From contig JAILWY010000027.1 in assembly GCA_022113835.1 (NCBI GenBank), positions 9,240,501 to 9,304,500 of the forward strand: a stretch of DNA of 64,000 bases, in the 5' to 3' direction. How positions within the stretch are numbered: the stretch's first letter is position 1; each line of letters opens with the position of its first letter. Source of the DNA: Atopsyche davidsoni (taxonomy: Eukaryota > Arthropoda > Insecta > Trichoptera > Hydrobiosidae). The position numbers were made by a program, and so were the translations under genes. Below the pieces are notes generated by a model that was given only the letters and a program-made list of their open reading frames with translations, searched no databases and was not told where the DNA came from. Positions 1 to 11,900 of the stretch are shown piece by piece.

Positions 1-1623
1 GGCCGGCACAGTTGCTTTAATTTAAAAAAATCCTCCCGCACCGCAGTCGTTGACGCACCTGCTTACCAACCTTGAAATCTTGACTTCGATTCGTTTTCTC
101 AATATAGTATAATATTTTAAATAAAATACTTGAGTACAAACATACTACATGTACTTACTTTACATATGTTACTTTTTTTTCCACACCGACTTCGCCAACC
201 TTTCACGTTAGCATTATCATTATTATAGCACTAGAAATGTTGCCCGTCAGGCATTTTTATGCTGTGATTAATAATTTCTAACGCAATTTCGATAAAAAAA
301 ATAAAATTGGTACTTGTATCAAGCTGACATAAACGGAAAATTTCTAAGAAGCATCAAAATTGTTTTTTTTGTAAAAGTTCTAAATTTGAAATTCTCGCGG
401 TGAACAATAAAATCCTATAATTCGTACACATTGAAACTCGCTAAAGCATATTTTATAGTTTTATTAAATTAGTTTATTAATAAAAATATTATCCTATCGT
501 CTTGAAATTCGACACATAGCTGCGGAAAAATTTACTAAACTTACATGCAAAAAACCAAAAAATGAAACATACACACACACAATGGATATTATCATAGTAG
601 ATTTCATTTAAAATATTAAAATGGAATTCCACCAAGCACTCTCTGTCAAAAATATTGATTACAATATACTAAAGTTATAAATTTTCTCCACCATCAAAAA
701 ACTAAAACCCTCTATGAAGCATGTTTTATGTGATACGAAAAAAACTGAAATGAGCATTTGTTTAAATTTTTTTTTTTTAATTTTAAGAGCACACTATTTT
801 AATAAATTAATATGTTTATTTTGAAGTGCGTCTGCATGTGGTGGCAATATAATGATTCCTCTGGCCTTGTTATATGAACGGCTCTATTAACATCCAGTAT
901 GGGAAACTCGGGAACGTTTTTTGAATCGTAATTTGTTAGGCTTCATTTTTTTTATTCCTACTGCACTTTTGTTTTGAAATGTGAAAATGAACCGCTCGTT
1001 CATGAGTGAGTATGCCTATAAGCTATATTTCTGCCTGAATAGAAGTCGATCAATGCTCGTGAGTTCATATTAAAAAAACCTTCTAGATATTGAAAAGCTA
1101 AAATAGTAAAATACACCGCAGAAAAGAAACTTATGAAATTTACGACTGAGGCAGCGAATAAGTAGTTGTACCATAAAGGTATTGTCAAACTGATTATAAC
1201 TTGTATCAATTTGACAATATGCTATTTGATATCTCTATAATTATATCAGTATCATAAGAACTATTTATTATTAACAAATTCGAAACTTTATAAGTGTAAA
1301 AAATTAAATCATAAAATCGCGATGGGCAGGAAGCGTTAAAAAAAATGTCGACCTCACGTGTGTGAACGCTTTATTTTATAAAAAAAAACATTCAAATAAT
1401 ATTATAAAATGTGATAAATCAATGGTGAAATCGGAAAAATCAGATGAAGTTTCCCGTACGGTGAGCATCACGCTCGGAAACTTTTCAATTGTTATGACAT
1501 AATCGTAACAAAAACTCAAATTCGCTGACATACCGTTGCGATTTATACCGCGGGAGCTTTGTGAGGAGGCCTCGTTATTTTATCAATCAAAAGGGTCTGT
1601 CAAGCGAGAGATATTTGCAAATA
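1..1623. other. Non-coding AT-rich stretch
   Basis: No convincing coding exon is seen in either strand. The only recognisable item is a short dispersed repeat at about 624-657, described separately. The last 200 bases before 1624 are less AT-rich and hold several CpG-containing stretches around 1455-1570. That would fit a promoter for the candidate exon at 1624, but no core promoter element is clear. Confidence 0.5.
624..657 (+). repeat. Copy of a short dispersed repeat end
   Basis: The segment contains CCACCAAG followed by CTCTCTGTCAAAAATATTGA. The same words recur at 2334-2363 and, within the DUF1091 array, at about 38816-38842, 46444, 52790 and 62430. They recur in reverse orientation at about 37860-37893, 45512 and 60301, where GGAATTCCACCAAG is also shared. 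Recurrence in separate places indicates the end of a mobile element family, probably a MITE. The family name is unknown. Confidence 0.6.
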
Positions 1624-1698
1624 ATGGACGAAAAAACTTTAAAACGAAGAGCTAAACAAGATCGGACAAACAAACCATCGAGTACCACCGAGGACAAG
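1624..1698 (+). CDS. Candidate first coding exon, possibly of the pickpocket gene
   Basis: An ATG at 1624 opens 25 codons of a charged, lysine- and arginine-rich peptide starting MDEKTLKRRAKQD. It ends at a GT donor (AAG|GTAGTT) in phase 0. The first recognisable pickpocket exon can be entered in phase 0 at 8974 or 8893, so the two would join in frame and give a hydrophilic cytoplasmic N-terminus of the kind DEG/ENaC channels have. The implied intron is about 7.2 kb. A separate upstream gene or a chance ORF are alternatives, since no homology is recognised in 25 residues. Confidence 0.35.
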
Positions 1699-1776
1699 GT
1701 AGTTTTTACTTTTATTTCGTAGTTCGAGTGTCGTGCTACCTTCTGTTTGTTTACGCAATGAAATAAACCAGTACCA

Positions 1777-1794
<18 letters not shown>

Positions 1795-1828
<34 letters not shown>
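1795..1828. repeat. (AT)n microsatellite
   Basis: An uninterrupted AT dinucleotide run follows a poly-A tract and directly abuts the left terminal inverted repeat of the element at 1824-2272. The poly-A plus AT run may be target sequence or part of the element end. Confidence 0.9.
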
Positions 1829-1832
<4 letters not shown>

Positions 1833-2272
1833 ACTAATATGATTAGGCACATTAGTTCACACATAGAAGATGATTAAAGAAACACTCAGAAAAATATCAT
1901 CGTGATTTGTGTGGAATTTGAACCCACATCCCTTGGCTTACATGGCCGGTGTACTAACCCTTGTACTAACATATCACATCCATTAATCGAGAATTTTTAA
2001 CAATCACACTCTACATACGAACCAATGTGCCCAGGCCAAACAAAATATATTGTGATTTGCAAGCACTGGACTTTTTAAACAATGTAACAAGTGAAGCGTT
2101 TTTAATCCCGTCTGGATATTATTTTTAAAATCTATTAATTTAGCCAAGACGCGCACCATCATATACGTATGTCTATTTTTTGGATTGAACGTCAATCAGA
2201 TGCGTTCTGAGAGTTTCTTTAATCATCTTCTATGTGTGAACTAATGTGCCTAATAATATTAGTAATAATATA
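1824..2272. mobile_element. MITE-like element with about 68-bp terminal inverted repeats
   Basis: Bases 1824-1891 and 2205-2272 are near-perfect inverted repeats, sharing TTAGGCACATTAGTTCACAC and ATAGAAGATGATTAAAGAAA apart from a few mismatches. The element is about 450 bp, has no ORF of its own and ends in TA-rich sequence, consistent with a TA target site. Its interior (1911-1960, read on the minus strand) resembles the 3' half of a tRNA or SINE, with a B-box-like GGGTTCAAATTCC. A second inverted repeat (2169-2205 against 2297-2333, 37 bp, one mismatch) overlaps its right arm and extends beyond it. This suggests nested or compound hairpins. Confidence 0.75.
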
Positions 2273-2333
2273 ATAAACCCGTAATCGGTAATAAATACGC
2301 ATCTGATTGACGTTCAATCTAAAAAATAGACAT
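2169..2333. repeat. 37-bp inverted repeat overlapping the MITE right end
   Basis: Arms 2169-2205 and 2297-2333 share GCATCTGATTGACGTTCAAT and the adjoining AAAAAATAGACAT, with one mismatch. They enclose the right terminal repeat of the 1824-2272 element. The outer arm runs straight into a copy of the dispersed CCAAG/CTCTCTGTC repeat (2334-2363). Confidence 0.75.
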
Positions 2334-2363
2334 CACCAAGTACTCTCTGTCAAAAATATTGAA

Positions 2364-5300
2364 TTTCTTAATATATATTTATATAAAATTTTCCAAATCT
2401 CCAAATTTTGAATCGTATGGCAAAAATAACACGGTTACGATCAATTTTTAAGTATTCACCCTCCGGTGTGAATTTATGCGCGAAACCGATGCCCCGCCAT
2501 AATGTGGACGTGCGAAGGGTGGTTTTGGATATTACAAATTCAATTTGATGCATGACCGGTCCCTAATAGAAGTCTCCGTGAAATGTCGGCCCTCATCCGG
2601 CGGAAGTGCATCCAAGGCTGTTGACATGCGCACCGCCAGGGGTTGTTTTCAATTACTCTGTAATGCAGTTAGACCTACGCGCAAGATTTATGTGACTTCC
2701 TATTTTAAATTGAATTTAGGATGGGAATTGTTAACGCACGATTTCTTGCAGGTTAGCGCAGTGCGTATGTCACTTTTATCTTCACATCGTGACTTCACAG
2801 CGTTTCATATAATATAAAATATTGTTTAGAAAACACATTATTAGGAAATAAAAATACTGGTTTTATTATATGTATAAAACTGTAATAAGATCTTTTTAAA
2901 TAAATCAAATATCTCTAACAATATTGAATGGTAAATACGAGTACCTAGTTATCAAATTTATTTATACATAGTAATGTAGTTATGGGCACTTCGTTTTTAG
3001 AAATTCAAAAATTGCTTTTCTCGTTAAATAAATATTTTAAGAAAATAAATGATTAAATTTCATTAAAAAAAAAACACGTATAAGTGCGCATTTCCACAAA
3101 GTGTTTTTGATAGAATATCTCAGAACTTTAACAAAATACCGAATAAAGACATAGAAATTTTTTCTTATAAAATACTAAGCACATATAAAGAAAATCAAAT
3201 TAAAAATAAATAAATACATTGCCGTTAAAGTCTCTCAAAACGCATCTTTATTTTCTACACTCATATTTTATTTACTTGTTTATATTAATAATGAATGCTT
3301 TTTTTATTATTAGCATCCTTTTGTTCTACAGGGATGATGAAAACTAACACATACTCAACATTCGATATTTTAGGTTCTTAAATACCGTGTACTCTTAAAA
3401 TCCTAGATATATTTAATTTCATTCCAAATCGAGAAAAGCGAAACATGTTGCGTCAGTTTTTTTTTTATTATAAGACCGTTTTTCTAGATACACGGCATTA
3501 ATTCTGTACGTATACTTATGAAATATAATATGCATATATACATATTTTATTATAATACTGGTGATTCCAGGAGATCTGTCTCGTGAAATATTTAATTAAA
3601 ATTTCAAATAAGACAATGTCTAAGTACCCTACGAGTTTGCTTGGCAGTCTTTTCTACTCCAGTGGAGATATACCGTGACTTAATTTCTCAAATTCGTTTT
3701 ATTAAAATACTTATGTATATTCTATATTACATTGAATTTATTTCGGATCAAAGTAAATTCACAATTAAGATTTTAATAACGTACATTCTTCAATAACTGG
3801 TTTATTTCACTATTAAATCTGAACCATACTAAGTAAATAATTGTTATACTAGACCAATCTAGTTATTAATATAACTCGCTTTAAGTAAGAAATTCTAGTT
3901 TACTTTATCTTTGAGAATTTGATCATTGAAAGCGTTAATTTTTTTTTGATACTATTATTCTAACGTAGAAAATACTTAAAGGTTATTGAAAATATTATTG
4001 TTGAAAAATAATGATTTTTTTCTCTCATTCATCAAATTATCTTTCATATTTATAAAAAAAACATTAACAAGTTATATTTACCACGTCTCATTTCAATTTT
4101 AATATAAGCAGTCTTTACTTGAGCCGTGTTAATTCTATTTTGTCATTATAGAATAGTTTCTGATCAATCAACAAGATAATCAATAACAGTATCAGTAAAT
4201 ATTATAACGATTTTTTCATAGTTAAAATTTTATAATAGTTTTTTTTATATAAAAAAAGTCTTTGTAATATAAATCTAAATTAAATATTAAAATATAATTC
4301 AATAAAGTAAATATCAGTGATTGAATACATTACGTAATATCATACAACGGAAGCCTAAATAAAACATTATTGTCACAAAAAAAATTGATATCTAACGAAA
4401 ATTTTTATGACAACAGAAATATTTATCACCGTACCGTTTTTTCTAGATAATTATAAAATGTTAATTAAAACTAAGAAATTATTGTATTAAGATAAAATAG
4501 CATCATTTAAATAAAGTACTACATTATTTATTTATCATTTTCTCATACTATAACAAACGATGTTGTACGGACTATTCAAGTCTGTACAGAGAGAGGGTTG
4601 GCTTGTTTCTTACTTTCAGGAACTAAAGCTCAAATACGTATTCCCTGATCACTATTTTGCTGCTGACTGACGACCAAATTGCGGAAGCTTATTATCACCA
4701 TAAATATTTTAAGCATTTGAACATAGACAATAATACAACACAAAGGAAACAGGGACTCTCCGTCCCATAGAGATATTAAAAAAATAATTATTTAATTAAT
4801 AAAATAGTACAAAATTTAAAAACAACTATAACAAAAAAATTATTTCAAATAGTATATATCATAGTGATAACGTTTATATAATATATTTATTTTTATTCAA
4901 ATTCTTGACATCTGCTTGAATAGTTAAAGTTCAGCGTAACTTAGTGGAGTGGCAGTAACGCGTTGGAAATTTCTCAAAGTGTTTGAAATTGTGAAACATC
5001 GTTTTATATGGGGAGTGAGAGCCCTCGAGTCAGGTATCAGCAGTAAAGAGGTTGTGGCTTCGCCAGGCACTTTAACCTGTAGACGATTTTCAGCGTTACT
5101 TCGTATTTCTTAATTAAACGAAATAAGGAAAATGTTCGCCAAAGCGCTACAAAGTGCGACCACGTTCACGTGTGTTCTCCGGATAATAGAAATCAGCACG
5201 AATTATTAAATAGACCGGCAAATATTTTTTCGCTCAAACGCAAGACTCAATTCAAACGTTGCAGGTTTTGCAACTCATATAGATTTTCTACTTTAAAAAA

Positions 5301-5915
5301 AAGTAAATCATAAGACTATTTAATAATTTGACAGCACCTAAACTAATTTTTATAATGCTGTACTTATTGTTTGTAAAAGTTAATAAACTATCAAAACAAT
5401 TCATTTAAAGTAACTTAACGTAATTTTCACTGACAAAAACTAAAACTTTCCAGCATCTACATGCATGTTGTTAAGTTAATTCCGCATAATGACTGTTTCC
5501 GGCTACGACATCAACCAGCAATGAATGTTCTCAATCACAGGCTACTACCCAGCTGGAGGGCTGATGAGGCGGTCACCCTCGCCACTGACACCCCTTCCCA
5601 TCCAAAGTGAGCATCACCACTGCTACTACTATTTTTAATTGCAAAAAAAATAAATATACATTGACAAAAATTCAATATTAACACAATATTTGCCCCGCCA
5701 AAGAAGGGGCGGGGCGATTTTTTCAGATAAGATCTAATTTTACCGATCTATTTATTTTAATCTTCATTCGGAATTTACCAAAATTTAACTTTAAATTTAA
5801 ACGAATTTGTCAAATACCTATATAGTACATTTTTTTTTTAATTGCGCTGGTTACTCACGAGTTAAAAAGACGTAAGATGTAAAAACAAACAAATGTACTT
5901 TAAACCGAGGCTTAC
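2364..5915. other. Non-coding stretch, no supported gene
   Basis: Mostly very AT-rich with no exon I can support. More GC-rich islands lie at 2430-2800, 4920-5240 and 5540-5610. Each contains short open frames on one or both strands but lacks convincing paired splice sites and recognisable protein similarity. A GC hairpin (5692-5699 with 5708-5715) followed by a T run is present; in this eukaryotic context no terminator function is claimed. Confidence 0.4.
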
Positions 5916-6814
5916 AATAAACCCTTCACTTAGTAAGGGCATCGATTTTTCTGGTTTCCCTCGGCCTGAATCTGTGTCAAGTCCCGCGTCTCTTGCCCCT
6001 AGAATTAAATCTGGCTTGATTACATTCTCCATTTGAAGAGAGCACTTGCCGCAGACAGGGTCGCCACCCTCAGGATCAAAGGCATTACGAAGTCTATCGA
6101 ATGAAAACTAGAGAATAACACGTCAACTGGTGCCTTATAGGTCCTCTTTATAAACAGCTTTTTATGCGTTTCGATATTGATTAAAATGTATTTTTAGTGC
6201 AACTATACCAAACCAAAAGAGCGTAGAAAGATCTTCCTCTTATGAACGTTGTATTAATGATACACTAAAGTTGTTTAAATTAACATATTAAAAAAAACCA
6301 ATACTGACTTTATGATACAACATAAAAGTAGCTTTAACTGTGTTATTAAGATCATATTTTAATTTACTTATTTGTGAAATCACTATATACTCGTATAATA
6401 ATTACATTCAAGTTTGAAGTAATATTTTGATATACCACTTTCTTAATACAAGCCAAGTGTATGGCTTGTAATTTATGCTTACTTTGAAAGTTACTTCTTA
6501 AAACACCGACTCATTAATCAATGTATTTTGCACATAAATCTATAAATTAACCGTCGATACCTTCTAAACTCAGCGTTGAATAAGAAGGCAATATTCTATA
6601 ACATGCAACCCTGGTAAATTCTTAAGGGAGCGAGTACATTCAAAATGAATGAACATCTCAATATCCTTGTGAAGACAAAAGTCTTGTTTGTCTCCGTACC
6701 CGCATCTAATTAATTAGACACCCCGTCTCCCTTGCACTTACAACTGCCTCCGTTGGAGAAAGAAAGGGATGACTTGATTTACTGGCTTGAGAATACAGCC
6801 TCACAGCTTGCAGC
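5916..6814 (-). CDS. Two candidate exons of an unidentified minus-strand gene
   Basis: Exon 1 candidate 6814-6742 (73 nt) follows a pyrimidine-rich tract ending TTTTTTTAG and ends at a consensus GTAAGT donor. Exon 2 candidate 6107-5916 (192 nt) follows TTCTCTAG and ends at GTAAGC. The phases agree: exon 1 completes one codon, reads 24 codons and leaves phase 0, and exon 2 is 64 open codons in phase 0. The predicted peptide is not low-complexity, includes a CGKC pair, and is richer in GC than its surroundings. I do not recognise the family. No start or stop exon was identified; a continuation near 5115 is possible. If real, the gene lies antisense in the large first intron proposed for the pickpocket gene. 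Confidence 0.35.
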
Positions 6815-8892
6815 CTAAAAAAACCTGTTTTATTTTCTTTAAAATTTCTTAAAGCGAGACTTACTCACAATTACTAGAGTAACCTTTTTGAGAATTTTTT
6901 TAGAACTTAGTACCGTAGATGTTAAATGTTTATTCAACTTTATTTTACCGTGTATGAGTTAGCTAGTCAAATATGTTATATTTATTTTTTTAAATATAGC
7001 TAGTTATGATACTGTTATTTAAACAATTATCTAATGTTTTCCGCATTACTCAAGAACTCTTAACTAAATGGAAAATATTCATATAACTCCTTAGATGAAT
7101 AAACATTTCATTGAAATTTGGCAATACGCTGCAGAGACATCGAGAATTTTGAAGAGAAATAATAAAATTCAAAGAAATTGCAAGCATTTGAAATATTTAC
7201 AAGTTCTATTATATAAACCACAGTAACCATTTTAAAAAAAAAACAAGTATATATGTATATAAATTAATAACTTGTACCCAAAAGAAGTTAAATCTTACAT
7301 TTTTATCACTCCATTTTAAAGATGAACTTTTCGTTTAACATTACAATCGCTGCAGTAAAAGCTTACAGAGTATGTTTTCAGTGGTTATAATCCAATAAGT
7401 CAACTGCAAAGCGGTGAACTTTTTTCATTAGTTCAGGGAAGATTTTCATTGCGGCGTGATCTGGTTACGTGTCGCACTTCCACGCGAGGTGCAAAGTGTT
7501 TGCTCACATATGAACACGGCCGTATAAAATTATTTTAACGCGCCTAATGCGGGATTTAACGGCCACTAAAATTATTTTAACGCTCCCGTTAAAGATACTC
7601 TTGAAATTACTACTCATGAGGACTTTTATGCATACTTTTATATTTGCCAGCGTTTACATTTGATTCCATATTTATTTCATTAAACCTACGACTAAGTTCA
7701 AACGAAGATTTTGTATCTATGGGTCATCATTTTTTTTTTTTTTTTTGTATTACATTTAGAATATTTTTAATAGGGATGCCAATTTCTAGCATGTCAACAT
7801 TGCGTGAGAGTCGTTGTGGTACAGTAGACAACGTGATTAGTGATCGTACACCTCGTGATATGGACAATACGTTCATCCGAATCACGAGATTCGTGACCGC
7901 AATCACGCCGATAGAGCATCACTTAATTGGACCCGGCTTTTTGACACGCTACGTCAATAGGGACCTCAAAAACAGATTTTTGTAAAATAAACTCTAACGA
8001 ATCAATGGCTTTGAAATTGAACCGCTTTTAGAAAAAGTGACAAAATAAAATTGGTTTTGCGCATTGAAAATTTATCTGCTATTTTATTTCTGTCAGAATC
8101 CAGCTTTTTTTTCATTTACACCAAAAAATTAACACATTCAGAAGAAATAGTTATGTTATAAATATAACGTGTCCATATAACATAAAACTGTAATAATATA
8201 TATAAAATTTTACACTGTTTTATACTTGGTTAAATTTGGATTATTATAGTTATATCAAATTCATTATTCAATAATGTATTTTTTGTTAATCCAAGGATAC
8301 TCCATTTCATACACCTATTATTATTATTTATTATGTTTATTTTTTTGTGAAATAGCGTATGCGCAACATCAATCCGCTGATTAATAATGTTTTTTTGGCC
8401 AATTAAACAGGTAATCTTCACAAATTTTAAACTCAATTAATAGCTCAGGAATAACAGCTACCTTGTTTATGCACGTTTTTTCTCTTGTATTTTCTAAAAC
8501 GCTTTTATATATCTTTGATTAAAAGCTATAAAATCTGCCTTATATGATTTAATTTACGAAAAGTCCATATCCTTTTGTTTTTAACAAAACTAGAATATTT
8601 ACTTAAAATACTTTCTACGTTAAAAAAATATAAATTGATGTTTTTATTAATAGTTGTTTAAAAAAATGATAAATACGACGAATTTTAAAATGTATAATTT
8701 GATATAGAAATATTTACAAAACATCATTTAAACTTAATTTTATTCATACCAATGATGATTTAATTAATGATTAAAATGTCAGTTTTGTATATTTGGAGCC
8801 ATTTCTGTTTTACTATACCCCATAAAAGTAAATATTTTAGTTGCAGCCCTTATCATATGATAATATCACTTATTATATTTTTAATAGCCTAG
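6815..8892. other. Non-coding stretch upstream of the pickpocket gene
   Basis: No supported exon. A CpG-containing island at 7440-7600 holds two copies, 42 bp apart, of a motif with AAAATTATTTTAACGC preceded by CGGCC (about 7517-7541 and 7559-7583). An open frame at 7770-7985 on the plus strand shows no recognisable domain and no splice context, so it is not called as a gene. Confidence 0.4.
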
Positions 8893-8973
8893 TCATTTTT
8901 TATTATTTTAAATGTGTTGTTTGTTTCAACTATGTTAAACGTTTTGAAAATGAAAATAAGCAGATTTATAAAG

Positions 8974-11900
8974 TCTGCTCAAAAAACAATTGGATACTTT
9001 GGGGATCACAGCAGTCTTCATGGAATGAGGTACATCTTTTCAAGCAAACACATACCTTATCCAAAAAGGTAATTTTAAAATAAAAAAGGCTTATTTTTAT
9101 ATTACTATTTACTATATTAATATTTACGTAATATACTTTATTCATTTTTTATAACTTTGGTCGGTTTTCTTTCTGATGAGCGTTGTGCCATTAAATTTCT
9201 GTTTGATTAAACAATGATTTTTGTTAAAATGGTTTATGAACATATATATTTATTATTACTTAGAGATTTATTTAAATCAATTAATTACTGAACTTGTGAT
9301 TATAATCTCAGTTAAACAATAATTTCTAAAATCGGTTTTTACCTAAAATTTGACAGCAAACGTACAATTCACTAAAAATCAGCAAGAAATAACTATTTTA
9401 AACATCCGTGACAGGCTTAATTTTTTGAAATACTCCATACTTAAAGAACAAATATAAATACCCAAAAGGCCACTGTTAGTGATCATTTATGTTCTTCAAA
9501 GGCTTTTTCAAACTATCGTAGTGTGAAGAAGTCCGTTTAAGACAAAAGCGGTCCAAAAAAAAAATTATCGTAACCTGAATAAATGAATAGCTATTTGGTT
9601 TTATAAGCAGTAAATTTATTAATAACGAAGTATTTACTAATATGGGTATTTATGTTTGCCCAGGACGATTTGGATGATCTTCGTCAGTGTGTCGGCGCTG
9701 GGAATGCTATACATACTGAACCAGTCCATCCACCTGTTCGAGAGCGAAACGATTTCCTACGTGCCGGAGACGACCTACCTCAGCTGGCAGACAGACTTTC
9801 CGGCCGTGACCGTTTGCGAGGCTGCCGATACAGACAAGCTCGGGGGATACTACGAAGAGTTATAAAATAATTATACCAATACCGAGTTTATTCAATTTTC
9901 AATCCTTCGACATTGTGTGCCCTTTCCTGCTGCTTACTTGTATTGGAGCGAACCATGCAATACCAAGGTTGCCCAACATCGTACGTAAAGTATCTAAATC
10001 AAAATAATACCGGAGCGGGCGTGCAGATTTTTCCGATGATCGGATTAAGCGGTGGAAGAGCATTTTGTTGAAATGGGACACATTCTCGTTTCAACTAGAG
10101 ATGCTAGCCACAACCAATGGCGAATACGCTCGTCTTGTCAGGGGGGCAATTGAAATTCTCGAGCTCTCTAACAACATCAACAGAGACGAGAGCCTAAGGT
10201 TAAAGACCGCGTGCTTGCTGGCTCTACGCTCGCTAGGTATAGTGTTCTCGCATACAGGTGAGCAGCAGGAAAGAAGACACAAATAAAAGATAGTGACCGA
10301 AGCATCGGGAGAATGAAAGCCTCAAGCAAAGACACACCTAAAAAACGAATTAATTTACAACAGCGGCTGCCATATCTACGAGCATACATACTGTTACCGA
10401 TAATCATTATTATTTATTTAATAAATCCGTATTGTACCTAAATATAATTATTATGTGTACAATCTTTTTTATATATAATCGATTCACACACGTGCCAAAT
10501 ATTATGATTATGATATAAAATAAACCCGTTTGGGTCAAAAACATCGATTTGCTGCTTTGCTAAGATAATTATTTTTTTTGTAAATACGTTTTATAGTATG
10601 AATACAGAATTACAAATTAACTTATTTTAGAAAACTTTTATTAATAATTTACGATAAAAATTATGGATTTGATCAAAACTTTCACTTCTGTGTTTGTAAC
10701 TTGTGTTTTCACAGACAACACACGTGCCTGATTCAATATTATCGTTTCATTTTGATTTATGACGCCTCCCTAGAAAGTCATTCCAGTGTAGGATTTTGTA
10801 TTAGAAGTGAATATAGTATATTTGGCATGATTTTATTATTTTTATTTTTAGGCACACAACCGTGCTTAAATTTTGAAAATCCTAAATAAATATTAAATAA
10901 ATTCAAACTTTTAACGTATAAATATTTGTCGTGAATAAGATAATTGCTTTCACAAAAAACTATTATATTAAAAAATCCTCGTAAAAATCGTGGGATTTGC
11001 TTAGTCAAATATATGATAAATTATTTTGTAGACACAAAATTCCAGTCCAACTGACAACTATATACGAGGAGCTGATGTTCCTGGACAGTCAGCACTACTG
11101 CAGAAGCTGCTCATCCTGTGATGATATGGACTGCCCCAAGGATCCAGTGGCTTTGATGAAAGAGTTCAGGTCTCCGTGTAATGAGACCATCGCGAGGTGC
11201 TCCTGGAGGGGCGTGGTACGTGTGCATAAACCAATGAAATACTATAATTAACAACTCATCCGTATAACTTATTGACCCACCCACCTCGTTCACTAAGCCG
11301 TCAAATGTAATTGGGCAATAGCAGTCTCGTTTGCTGTACTCAGGCACACATATAATATATTTCAGATTGGTAATACATATAAATATAATAAATTTCCTTT
11401 CTGCTAGATATATGGCAGAAACGCGATATAATAAATAATATACGATACAATTTAAAATTCCACAAGTTTTGCGATATTTCATGAACATTCATCCTAAAAC
11501 ATAAATTTTAAACCAAGTCTCAGGTCCGCCACGTACATCCGAGGCGCCGCAGAACATCCCGATGTTTTATTCATAGTCGGGTTGTTCGCAACTCTGAATC
11601 GAAACTATTATATTTTATCAAAAACACTACAAGAAATCATGAGTACTATGAAATACGTATTCCGTCCTATGCCGAGTCATAAATTCTTCGCTCTTCGAGT
11701 ACTTTGCAACGGAATGCTCTTGATAGAATTTTTAACACATAAAATACTTCTGAAAATATAAAACTTTCGAGGTGTGACATTCTACCAATAATTTATTCTT
11801 CTCAAAGGAGGTTAGTGACCATTTCACTAAACCTATGTTTGTCCTGAGTCAGTCTTACTAATTCGACGTACTCCTGACTGCTAGCCACTGGCGAAAATTC

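Noticed and set aside
2545..2817. 90-codon open frame on the plus strand in a GC-richer island
   Set aside because: No recognisable domain and no convincing splice context. The opposite strand is also open, so chance is likely.
5541..5606. Possible plus-strand exon between CACAG and GTGAGC
   Set aside because: Two of three frames are open and neither joins in phase to the candidate exon at 1624. Too short to identify.
5692..5715. GC stem-loop followed by T run, resembling a bacterial terminator
   Set aside because: The window is clearly eukaryotic and no gene ends there.
7644..7985. 113-codon open frame on the plus strand
   Set aside because: Begins in AT-rich sequence, contains a poly-phenylalanine run from a T tract, and shows no known domain.
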